Shown here piece after piece: positions 41,908 through 49,778 of a stretch of 50,096 bases of DNA (the first letter of the stretch is position 1; each line of letters opens with the position of its first letter). The DNA is taken from positions 1-50,096 of the forward strand of contig JAILBH010000143.1 in NCBI GenBank assembly GCA_024681195.1, given 5' to 3'. Under the pieces are notes generated by a model. That model saw only the letters and a program-made list of their open reading frames with translations. It was not told the DNA's origin and did not search any database. The translations under genes and the position numbers were made by a program. Source of the DNA: Treponema sp. (lineage in GTDB: Bacteria > Spirochaetota > Spirochaetia > Treponematales > Treponemataceae).

Positions 41908-42078
41908 ATGGGAACAATTATCGTATCAATCATACTCATAGCACTTGTTGCTCTTGTTATTGCCTCCATCATAAAAGACAAACGCAGTGGCCGTCATCCC
42001 TCCTGTGGCGGCAACTGTGGTTCCTGTAAAGCCTGCAATTCGTGTTCAGCCTACAAAAAAACAAGAACAAACTCCTAA
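41908..42078 (+). CDS. FeoB-associated Cys-rich membrane peptide
   Basis: This 56-residue gene begins at the ATG at 41908 after a perfect aaaggaggc ribosome site. One membrane helix (MGTIIVSIILIALVALVIAS) is followed by a basic stretch (KDKRSGRH) and a Cys cluster: C33, C37, C40, C43 and C46 (C-GGN-C-GS-C-KA-C-NS-C). This matches the FeoB-associated Cys-rich peptides found after feoB in many bacteria; they may deliver or bind iron near the transporter. It starts 16 bases after feoB and closes the operon. Confidence 0.9.
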   Translation: MGTIIVSIILIALVALVIASIIKDKRSGRHPSCGGNCGSCKACNSCSAYKKTRTNS

Positions 42079-42083
42079 AAAAT

Positions 42084-42111
42084 TTGAATTACACCAAAAA
42101 TGTGCTATACT
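42084..42111 (+). promoter_or_regulatory. Promoter of the five-domain EAL gene
   Basis: TTGAAT (42084-42089), 16 bases, TATACT (42106-42111). A palindrome CTTTTATAATAATAAAAG (42110-42127) starts at the end of the -10 box and could be an operator or early hairpin. The leader then has a G-run and aggag (42146-42150), six bases before TTG. Confidence 0.65.
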
Positions 42112-42156
42112 TTTATAATAATAAAAGTGTGGGGGGGTGTTTTTTAGGAGATTTGT

Positions 42157-45093
42157 TTGGAAGGCAAGAGTTCTACAAAAAAACCAATGATTCTCATTGC
42201 GGGTCACTCAGTAGAAGACACCCGAACTCTTAAAGAAATTGCTTCCGATTCTTTTAAAATAGCCGTTGCCACAACAGTAGAACAAAGCCTTGTTCTTTTA
42301 CAAGATACTTCCCATCAGTTTTCCGGCGCAATTTTATACGAAGATACAGCCCTTTCTTATCTTAAAGAGATCCGCATGGCTCCCTCTCTGGAGGATTTTC
42401 CGATTCTTGTTACAATGGATTCCTCCAATCATTCTTTAGAAAACGAACTTTTTGAATACGACGTAATAGATATTCTAAAAAAGCCCTTTAATGCAAGACG
42501 AACCTTTAATCGTCTTAAAAACCTGGTAAAGATTTCTAATGCAAATCACCTCATCTACGAACTTGAACGAGATGAGCTAACAGGACTTTATACACGGCAG
42601 GCCTTTCTTCACAAGGCAGAAAAAACCCGTAACGAAAATCCAAACAAAAAATTCTGCGTCATGGCCTTTGATTTTGATAATTTTAAATCTTCAAACACGC
42701 TCTATGGCGAAGAAAAATGTAATGAATTTCTTTCTTATACCGCACAACAGCTCAAACGGGTTTTACCAAAAGGAATTGTAGGCCGATATGGTGGCGATCA
42801 GTACGTCCTGTTCTTTGCATATGATGGAGAAAAGGTTGATGTTCAGAGGGTCGAAGCTCTAACTCAGTCCATTCTTTCTGCAGCTCCAATCCCACATCAG
42901 GTTGTAAAAATTGGTGTAAATGCTCCAATTAGCAAAACCAATCCTATGCTCATTTGCTGCGACCGAGCCTTTCTTGCAATTCGCGAAATTAAGGGTATTT
43001 ACGGAAAGAACATTGCCTTTTACGAAAATAAACTACAAAAACAGCTGCTCGATGATAAACGAATTATTGAATCCATGGAACAGTCTTTGGAAAAAGGAGA
43101 CTTCAAAGTTTTCTATCAGCCAAAGCACGAAACCATCACCGGAAAACTTGTTGGAGCCGAAGCCCTTGTAAGATGGGAACACAATGAATATGGTTTTATG
43201 TCTCCGGCTCAGTTTATTCCGCTTTTTGAAAAAAATGGCTTTATTACAAAGCTTGATTTTTATGTGCTTGAACAAGTCTGTAAAGATTTGCAACGCTGGG
43301 AAAAGCTTGGCATTCTTCTTGTTCCAATTTCTGTTAATGTTTCAAGGCATGATTTTCTGGAACCAGGGCTGCTTACAAAACAACTGGAAATTATAGACCG
43401 TTATAATATTTCACATTCACTTCTTCATATGGAAGTAACAGAATCCCTTTATTCTGAAAATACCGAAGTAATTATTTCGCAGGTAAAGAAAATTCAGGAA
43501 ATGGGCTTTATGATAGAAATGGATGATTTTGGTTCCGGCTATTCATCTTTGGGGCTTCTTTCAAGCTTCCCTCTTAATATTTTAAAACTTGATATAAGCT
43601 TTGTTCGAAACCTCAAAACAAATGAAGTCGTAATCGAAAACATTATCAAGATGGCTCATAAGCTTGGCCTGCTTACAGTTGCCGAAGGTGCCGAAACAGA
43701 TGAGCAGGTTACAACTTTAAAAACTCTTGGCTGTGATTTTATTCAGGGCTACTATTACAGCAAACCACTTTCGCTTGCTGCTTTTGAAGAGTATCTGAAC
43801 AAAGCAAAACTTGATAAAAAGCGCATTCACATTCAGGAGCTTCAAGGCGAAGATGAAGCCAATGATGCCGACTGGCATATGGGCGAAAACATGCTTATTG
43901 CTGCAAACGAAGTTGCAGAAGGAGTTCCCGGCGGCTTCTTTTCTTATCATGCCGATGGAGATATGGAACTCATTTCCTTTAATCATGAGCTCATGAATAT
44001 TCTTGGCTGTAAATCTGCAGAAGAAGTAAGACAGTACACTTCAAATTCCTTTGATGGAATTATTAACAAAGAAGACAAAGAATATATTTTGAAATCAATT
44101 AATTATCAGCTTGCTTCGGGCAATGATATTGTTTTTATTGAATATCGTGTTCGTGCAAAAGATAATTCTATCCGCTACTTACGTCATTATGGTCGTTTTG
44201 TAAAAACAAAAAAATATGGCGACATCTTTTATGTATTTGTAAATGACGCAACAGAACAAGAACGCTGGAAGATTAATGCGGAATTGCATGCTGTAAAAGA
44301 AGAAGAAATGGAGCGAACGGTAAATCTTGCAAAGGTTGCTAACCATGCAAAAAATATTTTTATTTCTAATATTGTTTTGGAGCTCTTGCCAGACATAAAA
44401 GCTATCATTGATGTAACAAATGAAATTTACAAAAAAAATCAGAATAATAAATCTATTAAAAGCGAAATTGAAATTGCAAGAAAATCCGAAGAGCATTTGT
44501 TAAGCTTTGTTAACAATCTTCACAATCTTTCTGATCTCGAAAGCGGAAAAATTGTTCTTATAGAAAATCCGTCTGATCTTACCGATGCTACAAAAAAGAT
44601 TACTTCTATGGTTGAAGACACCGCCAAAGCAAAAGGCGTAAAGCTCGAATCCTGGTCCGAAATTTATCATCCGTATATTTATCAGGATTTAATTCACACA
44701 ACCGATGTTGTTCTGAATATTGTTCAAAACGCAGTAAAATATACTCCAAAAGGCGGAACCGTTAAATTTGGAATAAGACAAACCCCATCAAAGAAAAAGG
44801 ATGAGTGTATTGTAGAATTTATTTGTGAAGACAATGGCATTGGTATTTCAAAAGAGTTTTTGCCTTATATCTGCAAACCCTTTGCCCGCGAAGATAATAA
44901 AATAAATCAGGAAAATCCTGGAGCCGGACTTGGCCTTCATCTTGCAAAAGAGCTTTTAAAAATGATGAAAGGAACTATTGAAATCAAGAGCCAGCAGGGT
45001 AAAGGTACAACAGTAATCACTTCTCAACCACACAAGCTTACAACAAAAAACAAGCTCAAAACAGACACTGTTCTTTCTCAAAACATCCGTTAA
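42157..45093 (+). CDS. REC-like/GGDEF/EAL/PAS/histidine-kinase-like c-di-GMP protein
   Basis: The gene encodes 978 residues from a TTG start at 42157, chosen for aggag six bases upstream. Domains: degenerate receiver (about 10-128, no clear phospho-Asp); GGDEF-type (138-290) with GGDQY at 212-216 instead of GGEEF; EAL (300-548) with EALVRW at 335, SVNVSR, MEVTES, DDFGSG at 456 and AEGAET, so likely an active phosphodiesterase; PAS (about 590-700); and a kinase-like end. In the latter, L741 occupies the phospho-His position (FISNIVLELLP for FLSNxSHELRTP), but the ATP-binding boxes NIVQNAVKYTP (854-864), DNGIGI and GAGLGL are kept. Confidence 0.9.
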   Translation: MEGKSSTKKPMILIAGHSVEDTRTLKEIASDSFKIAVATTVEQSLVLLQDTSHQFSGAILYEDTALSYLKEIRMAPSLEDFPILVTMDSSNHSLENELFEYDVIDILKKPFNARRTFNRLKNLVKISNANHLIYELERDELTGLYTRQAFLHKAEKTRNENPNKKFCVMAFDFDNFKSSNTLYGEEKCNEFLSYTAQQLKRVLPKGIVGRYGGDQYVLFFAYDGEKVDVQRVEALTQSILSAAPIPHQVVKIGVNAPISKTNPMLICCDRAFLAIREIKGIYGKNIAFYENKLQKQLLDDKRIIESMEQSLEKGDFKVFYQPKHETITGKLVGAEALVRWEHNEYGFMSPAQFIPLFEKNGFITKLDFYVLEQVCKDLQRWEKLGILLVPISVNVSRHDFLEPGLLTKQLEIIDRYNISHSLLHMEVTESLYSENTEVIISQVKKIQEMGFMIEMDDFGSGYSSLGLLSSFPLNILKLDISFVRNLKTNEVVIENIIKMAHKLGLLTVAEGAETDEQVTTLKTLGCDFIQGYYYSKPLSLAAFEEYLNKAKLDKKRIHIQELQGEDEANDADWHMGENMLIAANEVAEGVPGGFFSYHADGDMELISFNHELMNILGCKSAEEVRQYTSNSFDGIINKEDKEYILKSINYQLASGNDIVFIEYRVRAKDNSIRYLRHYGRFVKTKKYGDIFYVFVNDATEQERWKINAELHAVKEEEMERTVNLAKVANHAKNIFISNIVLELLPDIKAIIDVTNEIYKKNQNNKSIKSEIEIARKSEEHLLSFVNNLHNLSDLESGKIVLIENPSDLTDATKKITSMVEDTAKAKGVKLESWSEIYHPYIYQDLIHTTDVVLNIVQNAVKYTPKGGTVKFGIRQTPSKKKDECIVEFICEDNGIGISKEFLPYICKPFAREDNKINQENPGAGLGLHLAKELLKMMKGTIEIKSQQGKGTTVITSQPHKLTTKNKLKTDTVLSQNIR

Positions 45094-45860
45094 TATTCTT
45101 TAATTTCTACTTTTGAATTTTTCTGGCTGCCCAAAATTTTTATGCCTGGTCCGTTCTGCCCGATTTGTTTTATATAGGTTTCTGATGGTGTTTTTACATC
45201 TATGAATAAATCAGCTGTGTTAGGATAATATAACTGAGTTTTTCCGCTTTCATTTTTGATAAACGATTGGGCCTGCGGCGCTTTTTCAAGTTCAACAAAG
45301 ATAATTCCTTTTTCGGAATAAAATTCAAAATAATCACATAAAAGCTTTTGGACGCGACTGTCACCACTAGAATTCTTTATCTCTAAAAATTCTGTATTAC
45401 AAGCCTGGACATCTATGCGCCCAAAAGCACTTTGCACACATACTGCCGTAACTGCTTTAAGAATCTGAGCCTGAATGTTTCCTGTCTGGCTTAAAAGCTT
45501 TATATACTGTGGATTAAAATCCTGAGGAATATAAATATATACACAGCAGGTCTGTCCTTTTTGCGAGCTGCCTTGTTTAAAAGCTGATTCTATTTTAAGA
45601 ACACCTTCTTCCGTTTTTATCTGGGGAATTTTATTCAGATTATTGGATCCAACTTCTATTGTAATTTCGCTGCCGTAAATTTGAGAAACAAGAAGCTCTT
45701 CAAAATTAAGATTTATTTCTATTGCGCTAAGCTCTTCAATCTCAAAGGAATTTGAATAAACAATATTTTTTGACTGTGCCATTCCCGCTTGGGTAAGTAA
45801 GGCAAAGCTAACAAAGAAAATAAAAGTTTTAAAAAGAGCCGTCCGCTTTTTCAAAATCAA
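45090..45860 (-). CDS. Secreted DUF4097-like beta-strand protein (second of a pair)
   Basis: The gene encodes 256 residues. FKTFIFFVSFALLTQAGMAQ is a signal peptide. The mature protein is made of short strands with patterns such as EIEVGSNNLNKIPQ and VLKIESAFKQGSS, then YIKLLSQTGNIQAQILK and LEIKNSSGDSRVQKLLCDYF, as in DUF4097 beta-solenoid proteins, but less regular than its neighbour. The last codon overlaps the stop of the EAL gene on the other strand. Its start overlaps the end of the preceding gene by four bases (ATGA), so the two are translated together. Confidence 0.75.
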   Translation of the reverse strand: MILKKRTALFKTFIFFVSFALLTQAGMAQSKNIVYSNSFEIEELSAIEINLNFEELLVSQIYGSEITIEVGSNNLNKIPQIKTEEGVLKIESAFKQGSSQKGQTCCVYIYIPQDFNPQYIKLLSQTGNIQAQILKAVTAVCVQSAFGRIDVQACNTEFLEIKNSSGDSRVQKLLCDYFEFYSEKGIIFVELEKAPQAQSFIKNESGKTQLYYPNTADLFIDVKTPSETYIKQIGQNGPGIKILGSQKNSKVEIKEY

Positions 45861-46876
45861 ATACCGTCAAAAATCGGTGATTCAAAGTTTATGACTGGAA
45901 CAGGGTCTGCAGAAGTTAGACTGCCTTTATCCAGTGTAATATTTCCCGAAGTTGAACTAAGAATGATTTTTGTTCCACCGCCGTTAATCTGTGCACTATA
46001 ATCAACATGAGAAGAAAGCTTTTCTCTTGTAATCGCATTTGTAAAACTTCCGCTGGTTGTTGAAACATTAAGATTCAAACGAGAATCCTCCGGCAAAGAA
46101 AGGAAAACCAAACCGCTTGTGGATGTTGCTTTTGAAGAGTCTTTTGGTGCCCGCAAAAGTTCAAGTCCAACAGAACCACTAGTTGTAGAAACGTTGAACA
46201 TATCGCAGGCGCTTTCGTCTAAAGAAACCATACCGCTGGTTGAAGAACAAATCAATTCGTTTGTATTTATGTTCTTAAGGCGGATGGAGCCGCTTGTTGT
46301 TTTAAATGTTGCACGATTACCGGTAAAGCCTTCGCACTTAATGCTGCCGCTTGTACAGCGCGCATCAATAGTCTGTGAAACTATTTTTTCGGTTTCTACG
46401 TTTCCACTTGTTGAATCAATAGTAAAGGTTTTAGCTTTTACTTCGGCAATAGAAATCTCACCGCTTGTAGAATCAAAGCGAACAAGCTCAGCATTAAAAT
46501 TATAATTACAGGTTACCTCGCCGCTGGTAACACCAATATCTACACTGTCAAATTTACTGGTTTCTGGAATATTCAAAATTACAGTACAGTTTTTATATTC
46601 AGGCAAGAAAGAGTATTGTGATGGAGCCGATTTAATTACCAGAGTATTTGATGAAATTGAAACTGAAGGTACAAATCTCTTTTTGTTACAATAAATTTCA
46701 ACCTTAAGTTCATTTCCGCTGATTGGATTAATCTGAACTTCTTCCCAACTAAGATTAAGATTCAGACTTTTAATTGTTGTTATTTTATATTGTGCTTTAT
46801 CTGCAAGTGGTGGATTTGCCGCAAACAAACCTGTCAAAAAACCAAAATTTAAAAGCATTGCTAACTTCTTTTTCAT
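45857..46876 (-). CDS. Secreted DUF4097-family beta-repeat protein
   Basis: The gene encodes 339 residues with a signal peptide (KKKLAMLLNFGFLTGLFAAN). From about 110 the repeat S-T-S-G-x-[IV] occurs about ten times: DSTSGEISIAEV, DSTSGNVETEKI, RCTSGSIKCEGF, KTTSGSIRLKN, SSTSGMVSLDE, STTSGSVGLEL, STSGLVFLSL, STTSGSFTN and SSTSGNITLDK. This is the beta-solenoid pattern of DUF4097, often linked to envelope stress or adhesion. The ATG has gaggaa upstream and a -10-like TATAGT close by. It is divergent from the TrmH-type gene. Confidence 0.88.
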   Translation of the reverse strand: MKKKLAMLLNFGFLTGLFAANPPLADKAQYKITTIKSLNLNLSWEEVQINPISGNELKVEIYCNKKRFVPSVSISSNTLVIKSAPSQYSFLPEYKNCTVILNIPETSKFDSVDIGVTSGEVTCNYNFNAELVRFDSTSGEISIAEVKAKTFTIDSTSGNVETEKIVSQTIDARCTSGSIKCEGFTGNRATFKTTSGSIRLKNINTNELICSSTSGMVSLDESACDMFNVSTTSGSVGLELLRAPKDSSKATSTSGLVFLSLPEDSRLNLNVSTTSGSFTNAITREKLSSHVDYSAQINGGGTKIILSSTSGNITLDKGSLTSADPVPVINFESPIFDGI

Positions 46877-46941
46877 TTTTTCCTCACTATACTATAATAA
46901 CAAAGATTTAAAAAAAATGTTACTTTTTTGAATTTTTTTTG

Positions 46942-46947
46942 TATATT
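46942..46947 (+). promoter_or_regulatory. -10 box of the TrmH-type gene (leaderless)
   Basis: TATATT lies six bases before the ATG at 46954, with no ribosome site. TTACTT (46920-46925) is a weak -35 at 16 bases. The surrounding sequence is AT-rich, so confidence is limited. Confidence 0.4.
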
Positions 46948-46953
46948 ATATTT

Positions 46954-47733
46954 ATGAAAAACAAACAAAAAAATGAACTTGCGGTCTGCGGATTTGCTGC
47001 CGTAAAAAAACTCGAAAAGAATCATCCCGAAAAAATTACACGTCTTTATTTTACACAGGACGTTGCTCCAAAATTTGGCGGGCTTTGCAAAAAGCTTGCC
47101 AAGTCGCATGGAATATATAATCAAAAACCGGCAGCAGATCTGGAAAAGCTTAGTGGAACTGTTCACCATCAGGGTGTTGTTGCAATGATAGAAGCTCCAC
47201 AAATTGAACCTCTTGATTCTGATATTACAGACGGCTGGATTGAACGCGGAGAAAACGCTGTCCTGCTTGATAGGATTGGGAACGCAAATAACTTTGGTGC
47301 GATTGTAAGAAGTGCTGCATTCTTTGGAATTAAAAATATAATAATTCCACTGGATGAAGCTCAGAGTTCAATTACAACCAGCAGCTACAGAGTTGCCGAA
47401 GGCGGCATGGAATATGTAAATATTTACAGCGTACAATCTTCTGTAAGGCTTTTACAGGCGTTGTCTCAAAAAGTACTACGCATTGGAACAGCTTTGGAAG
47501 CAAAAAAAGATGTCGGCTTTTTAAGCAAAGCGGCTTCTGCTAATCCCAAAAAACCAATTCTTGTTGTTTTGGGCAACGAAGAACACGGTATGAGCCAGGA
47601 AGTCCGCAAAAACTGTGATGAGCTTGTTATCATTCCTTGGAGTGGTATGGCACAGGGAAAAGAATGTTCAATTGACAGTTTAAACGTTGCACAGGCCGCA
47701 AGCATAATTTTTTACGAGATGACAAAAGCATGA
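46954..47733 (+). CDS. TrmH-family RNA 2'-O-methyltransferase
   Basis: The ATG at 46954 (259 residues) starts MKNKQKNELAVCGFAAVKKL; an in-frame alternative five codons earlier lies before the -10 box. The SPOUT motifs are LLDRIGNANNFGAIVRSAAF (motif 1), VVLGNEEHGMSQEV (motif 2) and IDSLNVAQAASIIFYEM (motif 3). The N-terminal region (YFTQDVAPKFG) resembles YfiF-type proteins. It should methylate rRNA or tRNA at a ribose 2'-OH; the target is unknown and it is clearly different from the RlmB-type gene at 28765-29538. The acyltransferase gene follows 23 bases later. Confidence 0.88.
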   Translation: MKNKQKNELAVCGFAAVKKLEKNHPEKITRLYFTQDVAPKFGGLCKKLAKSHGIYNQKPAADLEKLSGTVHHQGVVAMIEAPQIEPLDSDITDGWIERGENAVLLDRIGNANNFGAIVRSAAFFGIKNIIIPLDEAQSSITTSSYRVAEGGMEYVNIYSVQSSVRLLQALSQKVLRIGTALEAKKDVGFLSKAASANPKKPILVVLGNEEHGMSQEVRKNCDELVIIPWSGMAQGKECSIDSLNVAQAASIIFYEMTKA

Positions 47734-47756
47734 TATAATAAATCAGGAGAATTTTT

Positions 47757-48998
47757 ATGCTTGATGACATCAAACGTTTTGATATGAAAAAGTTGCCGAT
47801 GAGGCAGCACCTTTTACCATTGATCTGGGCACTTTCGTTCCCGGATGTAATAGCCCACAAAAACAAACTTACAAAAATCAATATGGAAAATATAAAGCCG
47901 CCGTATCTGCTGTTGTGCAACCATAATGCCTTTATGGATTTTAAAGTTGCAACTAAAGCTATCTTTCCACACAGGGCTAACTATGTTGTGGCGATTGACG
48001 GCTTTTGGAAACGCGAATGGCTCTTGCGTTTTATTGGTTGCATCTGTAAGAGAAAATTTACAAATGATATTTCGCTGGTCCGTCAGCTCAAAACTGTAAT
48101 TGACCGCGGAAACATCGCTGCAATTTATCCCGAAGCCCGTTATTCCCTTTGTGGAACAACTGCCATCCTTCCCGACTCTCTTGGTAAGCTTGCAAAAATT
48201 CTTAAGGTTTCGGTTGTTACTCTTATCTGCCACGGACACCATGTAAATTCACCTTTTTATAATTTACCGGATCACAAGGTTAAAGGAACTCAGGCTGTAA
48301 TGAAATGTCTTTTTACCGCCGAGCAGGTTTCTCAACTTGATTACACTCAGATCATCGAAGGCATTCGTAAAGATTTTGAATATGATGATTTTAAATGGCA
48401 AAAAGAAAACAATATTCATATTACCTACAAGGAGAGGGCAAAAGGTCTTCATAAAATTCTTTACAAATGTCCTGCCTGCAAAACCGAATACAAAATGTCT
48501 TCCGGAGGAATAACTGTGCGTTGTAATTCCTGCGGTAAAGAATGGGAAATGTCAGAGCTTGGTGAACTTAAAGCTCTTACAGGCCAAACAGAATTTTCTC
48601 ATATCCCAGACTGGTACGAATGGGAACGCTCCGAAGTCCGCAATGAAGTAGAAAACGGAACTTATGGAATTACACTTAAAGCTCAGGTAGACGCACTTCC
48701 AAATGCCGACCGCTACATAGACATTGGAATGGCAACACTAACTCATGATATGTCTGGCTTTACCTTAAACGGCAGCTACAAAGACGAACCATACACCGTA
48801 AAAATTGATGCGCCTTCTCAGTACTCGGTTCACATAGAATACGATTATCTTGGAAAGAAAACAGACTGCTTAGATTTGAACACCATAAATGACACTCTTT
48901 ATGTTTACCCGGAAGGCAGTGCTTTTTCGGTAACAAAAATGGCACTGGCTACGGAAGAGCTGTGGAAGTATTATCAGAAGAAAGATTCTACTAAGTAA
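47757..48998 (+). CDS. PlsC-like acyltransferase with zinc ribbon
   Basis: The gene encodes 413 residues after a caggaga site. The acyltransferase part has the catalytic LCNHNAFMD (H56-x4-D61), a later IYPEARYSLCGT block in the place of the FPEGTRS substrate motif, and VVTLICHGHH. A zinc ribbon with two Cys pairs, YKCPACKTEY and RCNSCGKEW, lies around 235-265, followed by a C-terminal strand-rich domain. LPLAT enzymes transfer acyl chains to glycerol 3-phosphate or lysophospholipids. A zinc ribbon is unusual in this family. There is no membrane helix at the start; the substrate is unknown. Confidence 0.85.
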   Translation: MLDDIKRFDMKKLPMRQHLLPLIWALSFPDVIAHKNKLTKINMENIKPPYLLLCNHNAFMDFKVATKAIFPHRANYVVAIDGFWKREWLLRFIGCICKRKFTNDISLVRQLKTVIDRGNIAAIYPEARYSLCGTTAILPDSLGKLAKILKVSVVTLICHGHHVNSPFYNLPDHKVKGTQAVMKCLFTAEQVSQLDYTQIIEGIRKDFEYDDFKWQKENNIHITYKERAKGLHKILYKCPACKTEYKMSSGGITVRCNSCGKEWEMSELGELKALTGQTEFSHIPDWYEWERSEVRNEVENGTYGITLKAQVDALPNADRYIDIGMATLTHDMSGFTLNGSYKDEPYTVKIDAPSQYSVHIEYDYLGKKTDCLDLNTINDTLYVYPEGSAFSVTKMALATEELWKYYQKKDSTK

Positions 48999-49004
48999 CA
49001 AGAA

Positions 49005-49709
49005 CTATTCCATTTCTACAATATCTCTATAAGGTAATCTGAAATTCCACCAGTCTTTGCGTTCCTTTCCACATTCATCACTGGTAAAGAAGTCTCTGAA
49101 ATCAAAATCTGGTTCTAAATCAACGTATTCATCAGGGAACTCATATGTTGAATTCTTAATATAGTCAGAAATTGTATCTATAATTTCACTAAATTCAATT
49201 TCGTGATCAATAAAAATTTCGTTTTCATCCAAAAATTCTATTGGCTGAAATTTATAATTATTCTCATGTCTAAAAACTTCATCCCAATCATATTCATATG
49301 GAAATCCTTTTTCGGAGCGATGTCCCATTTTCGAAAAATACTCTCCAAAACTATTAACACACCATACTTCTTCATCATAATGCTGAGATATATTAATTAT
49401 GTTCATTATATACCTTAAAAAGTTCAGTGTTTGATACGAAACTTTAAACCATTCCCCATGTATGTTTAATGGAGACAGCCGCCTTTTAAAAATATATTCA
49501 ATTCCGTCTGCATCTTCTTCAAAACTACCAACATCCATGACATATGATTTATATAATTTTGTTGGATTTCCTTTTGTCAAATCAATAAGTCTTGTTCTTA
49601 AGCTTCCTGACTTTCCAACCTTCAAATATAATTCATCAGCCATACCCTGAAAAAAGAATAAATATACATAATAATGTTTCTGATTTGGTGACAATCCTTT
49701 ATATTTCAT
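49005..49709 (-). CDS. GIY-YIG-like (T5orf172/MUG113) domain protein
   Basis: The ATG at 49709 (234 residues) lies five bases after ggagg; a TTG four codons earlier overlaps that site. Residues about 12-92 show the T5orf172 pattern: HYYVYLFFFQGMADELYLKV, GKSGSLRTRLIDLTKG, a Glu in GIEYIFKRRL and GEWFKVS. This is a GIY-YIG nuclease relative found in phage and accessory regions. The rest (100-234) is acidic and rich in Asp, Glu and Phe with no known domain. Composition is more AT-rich than neighbours, suggesting transfer. Nuclease activity is not shown. Confidence 0.72.
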   Translation of the reverse strand: MKYKGLSPNQKHYYVYLFFFQGMADELYLKVGKSGSLRTRLIDLTKGNPTKLYKSYVMDVGSFEEDADGIEYIFKRRLSPLNIHGEWFKVSYQTLNFLRYIMNIINISQHYDEEVWCVNSFGEYFSKMGHRSEKGFPYEYDWDEVFRHENNYKFQPIEFLDENEIFIDHEIEFSEIIDTISDYIKNSTYEFPDEYVDLEPDFDFRDFFTSDECGKERKDWWNFRLPYRDIVEME

Positions 49710-49778
49710 TTTATCCTCCAATAGTAAAAATAAGGGGATTTCAACAAATTGTCACTTTATAGTTGCTATATAGATTTT

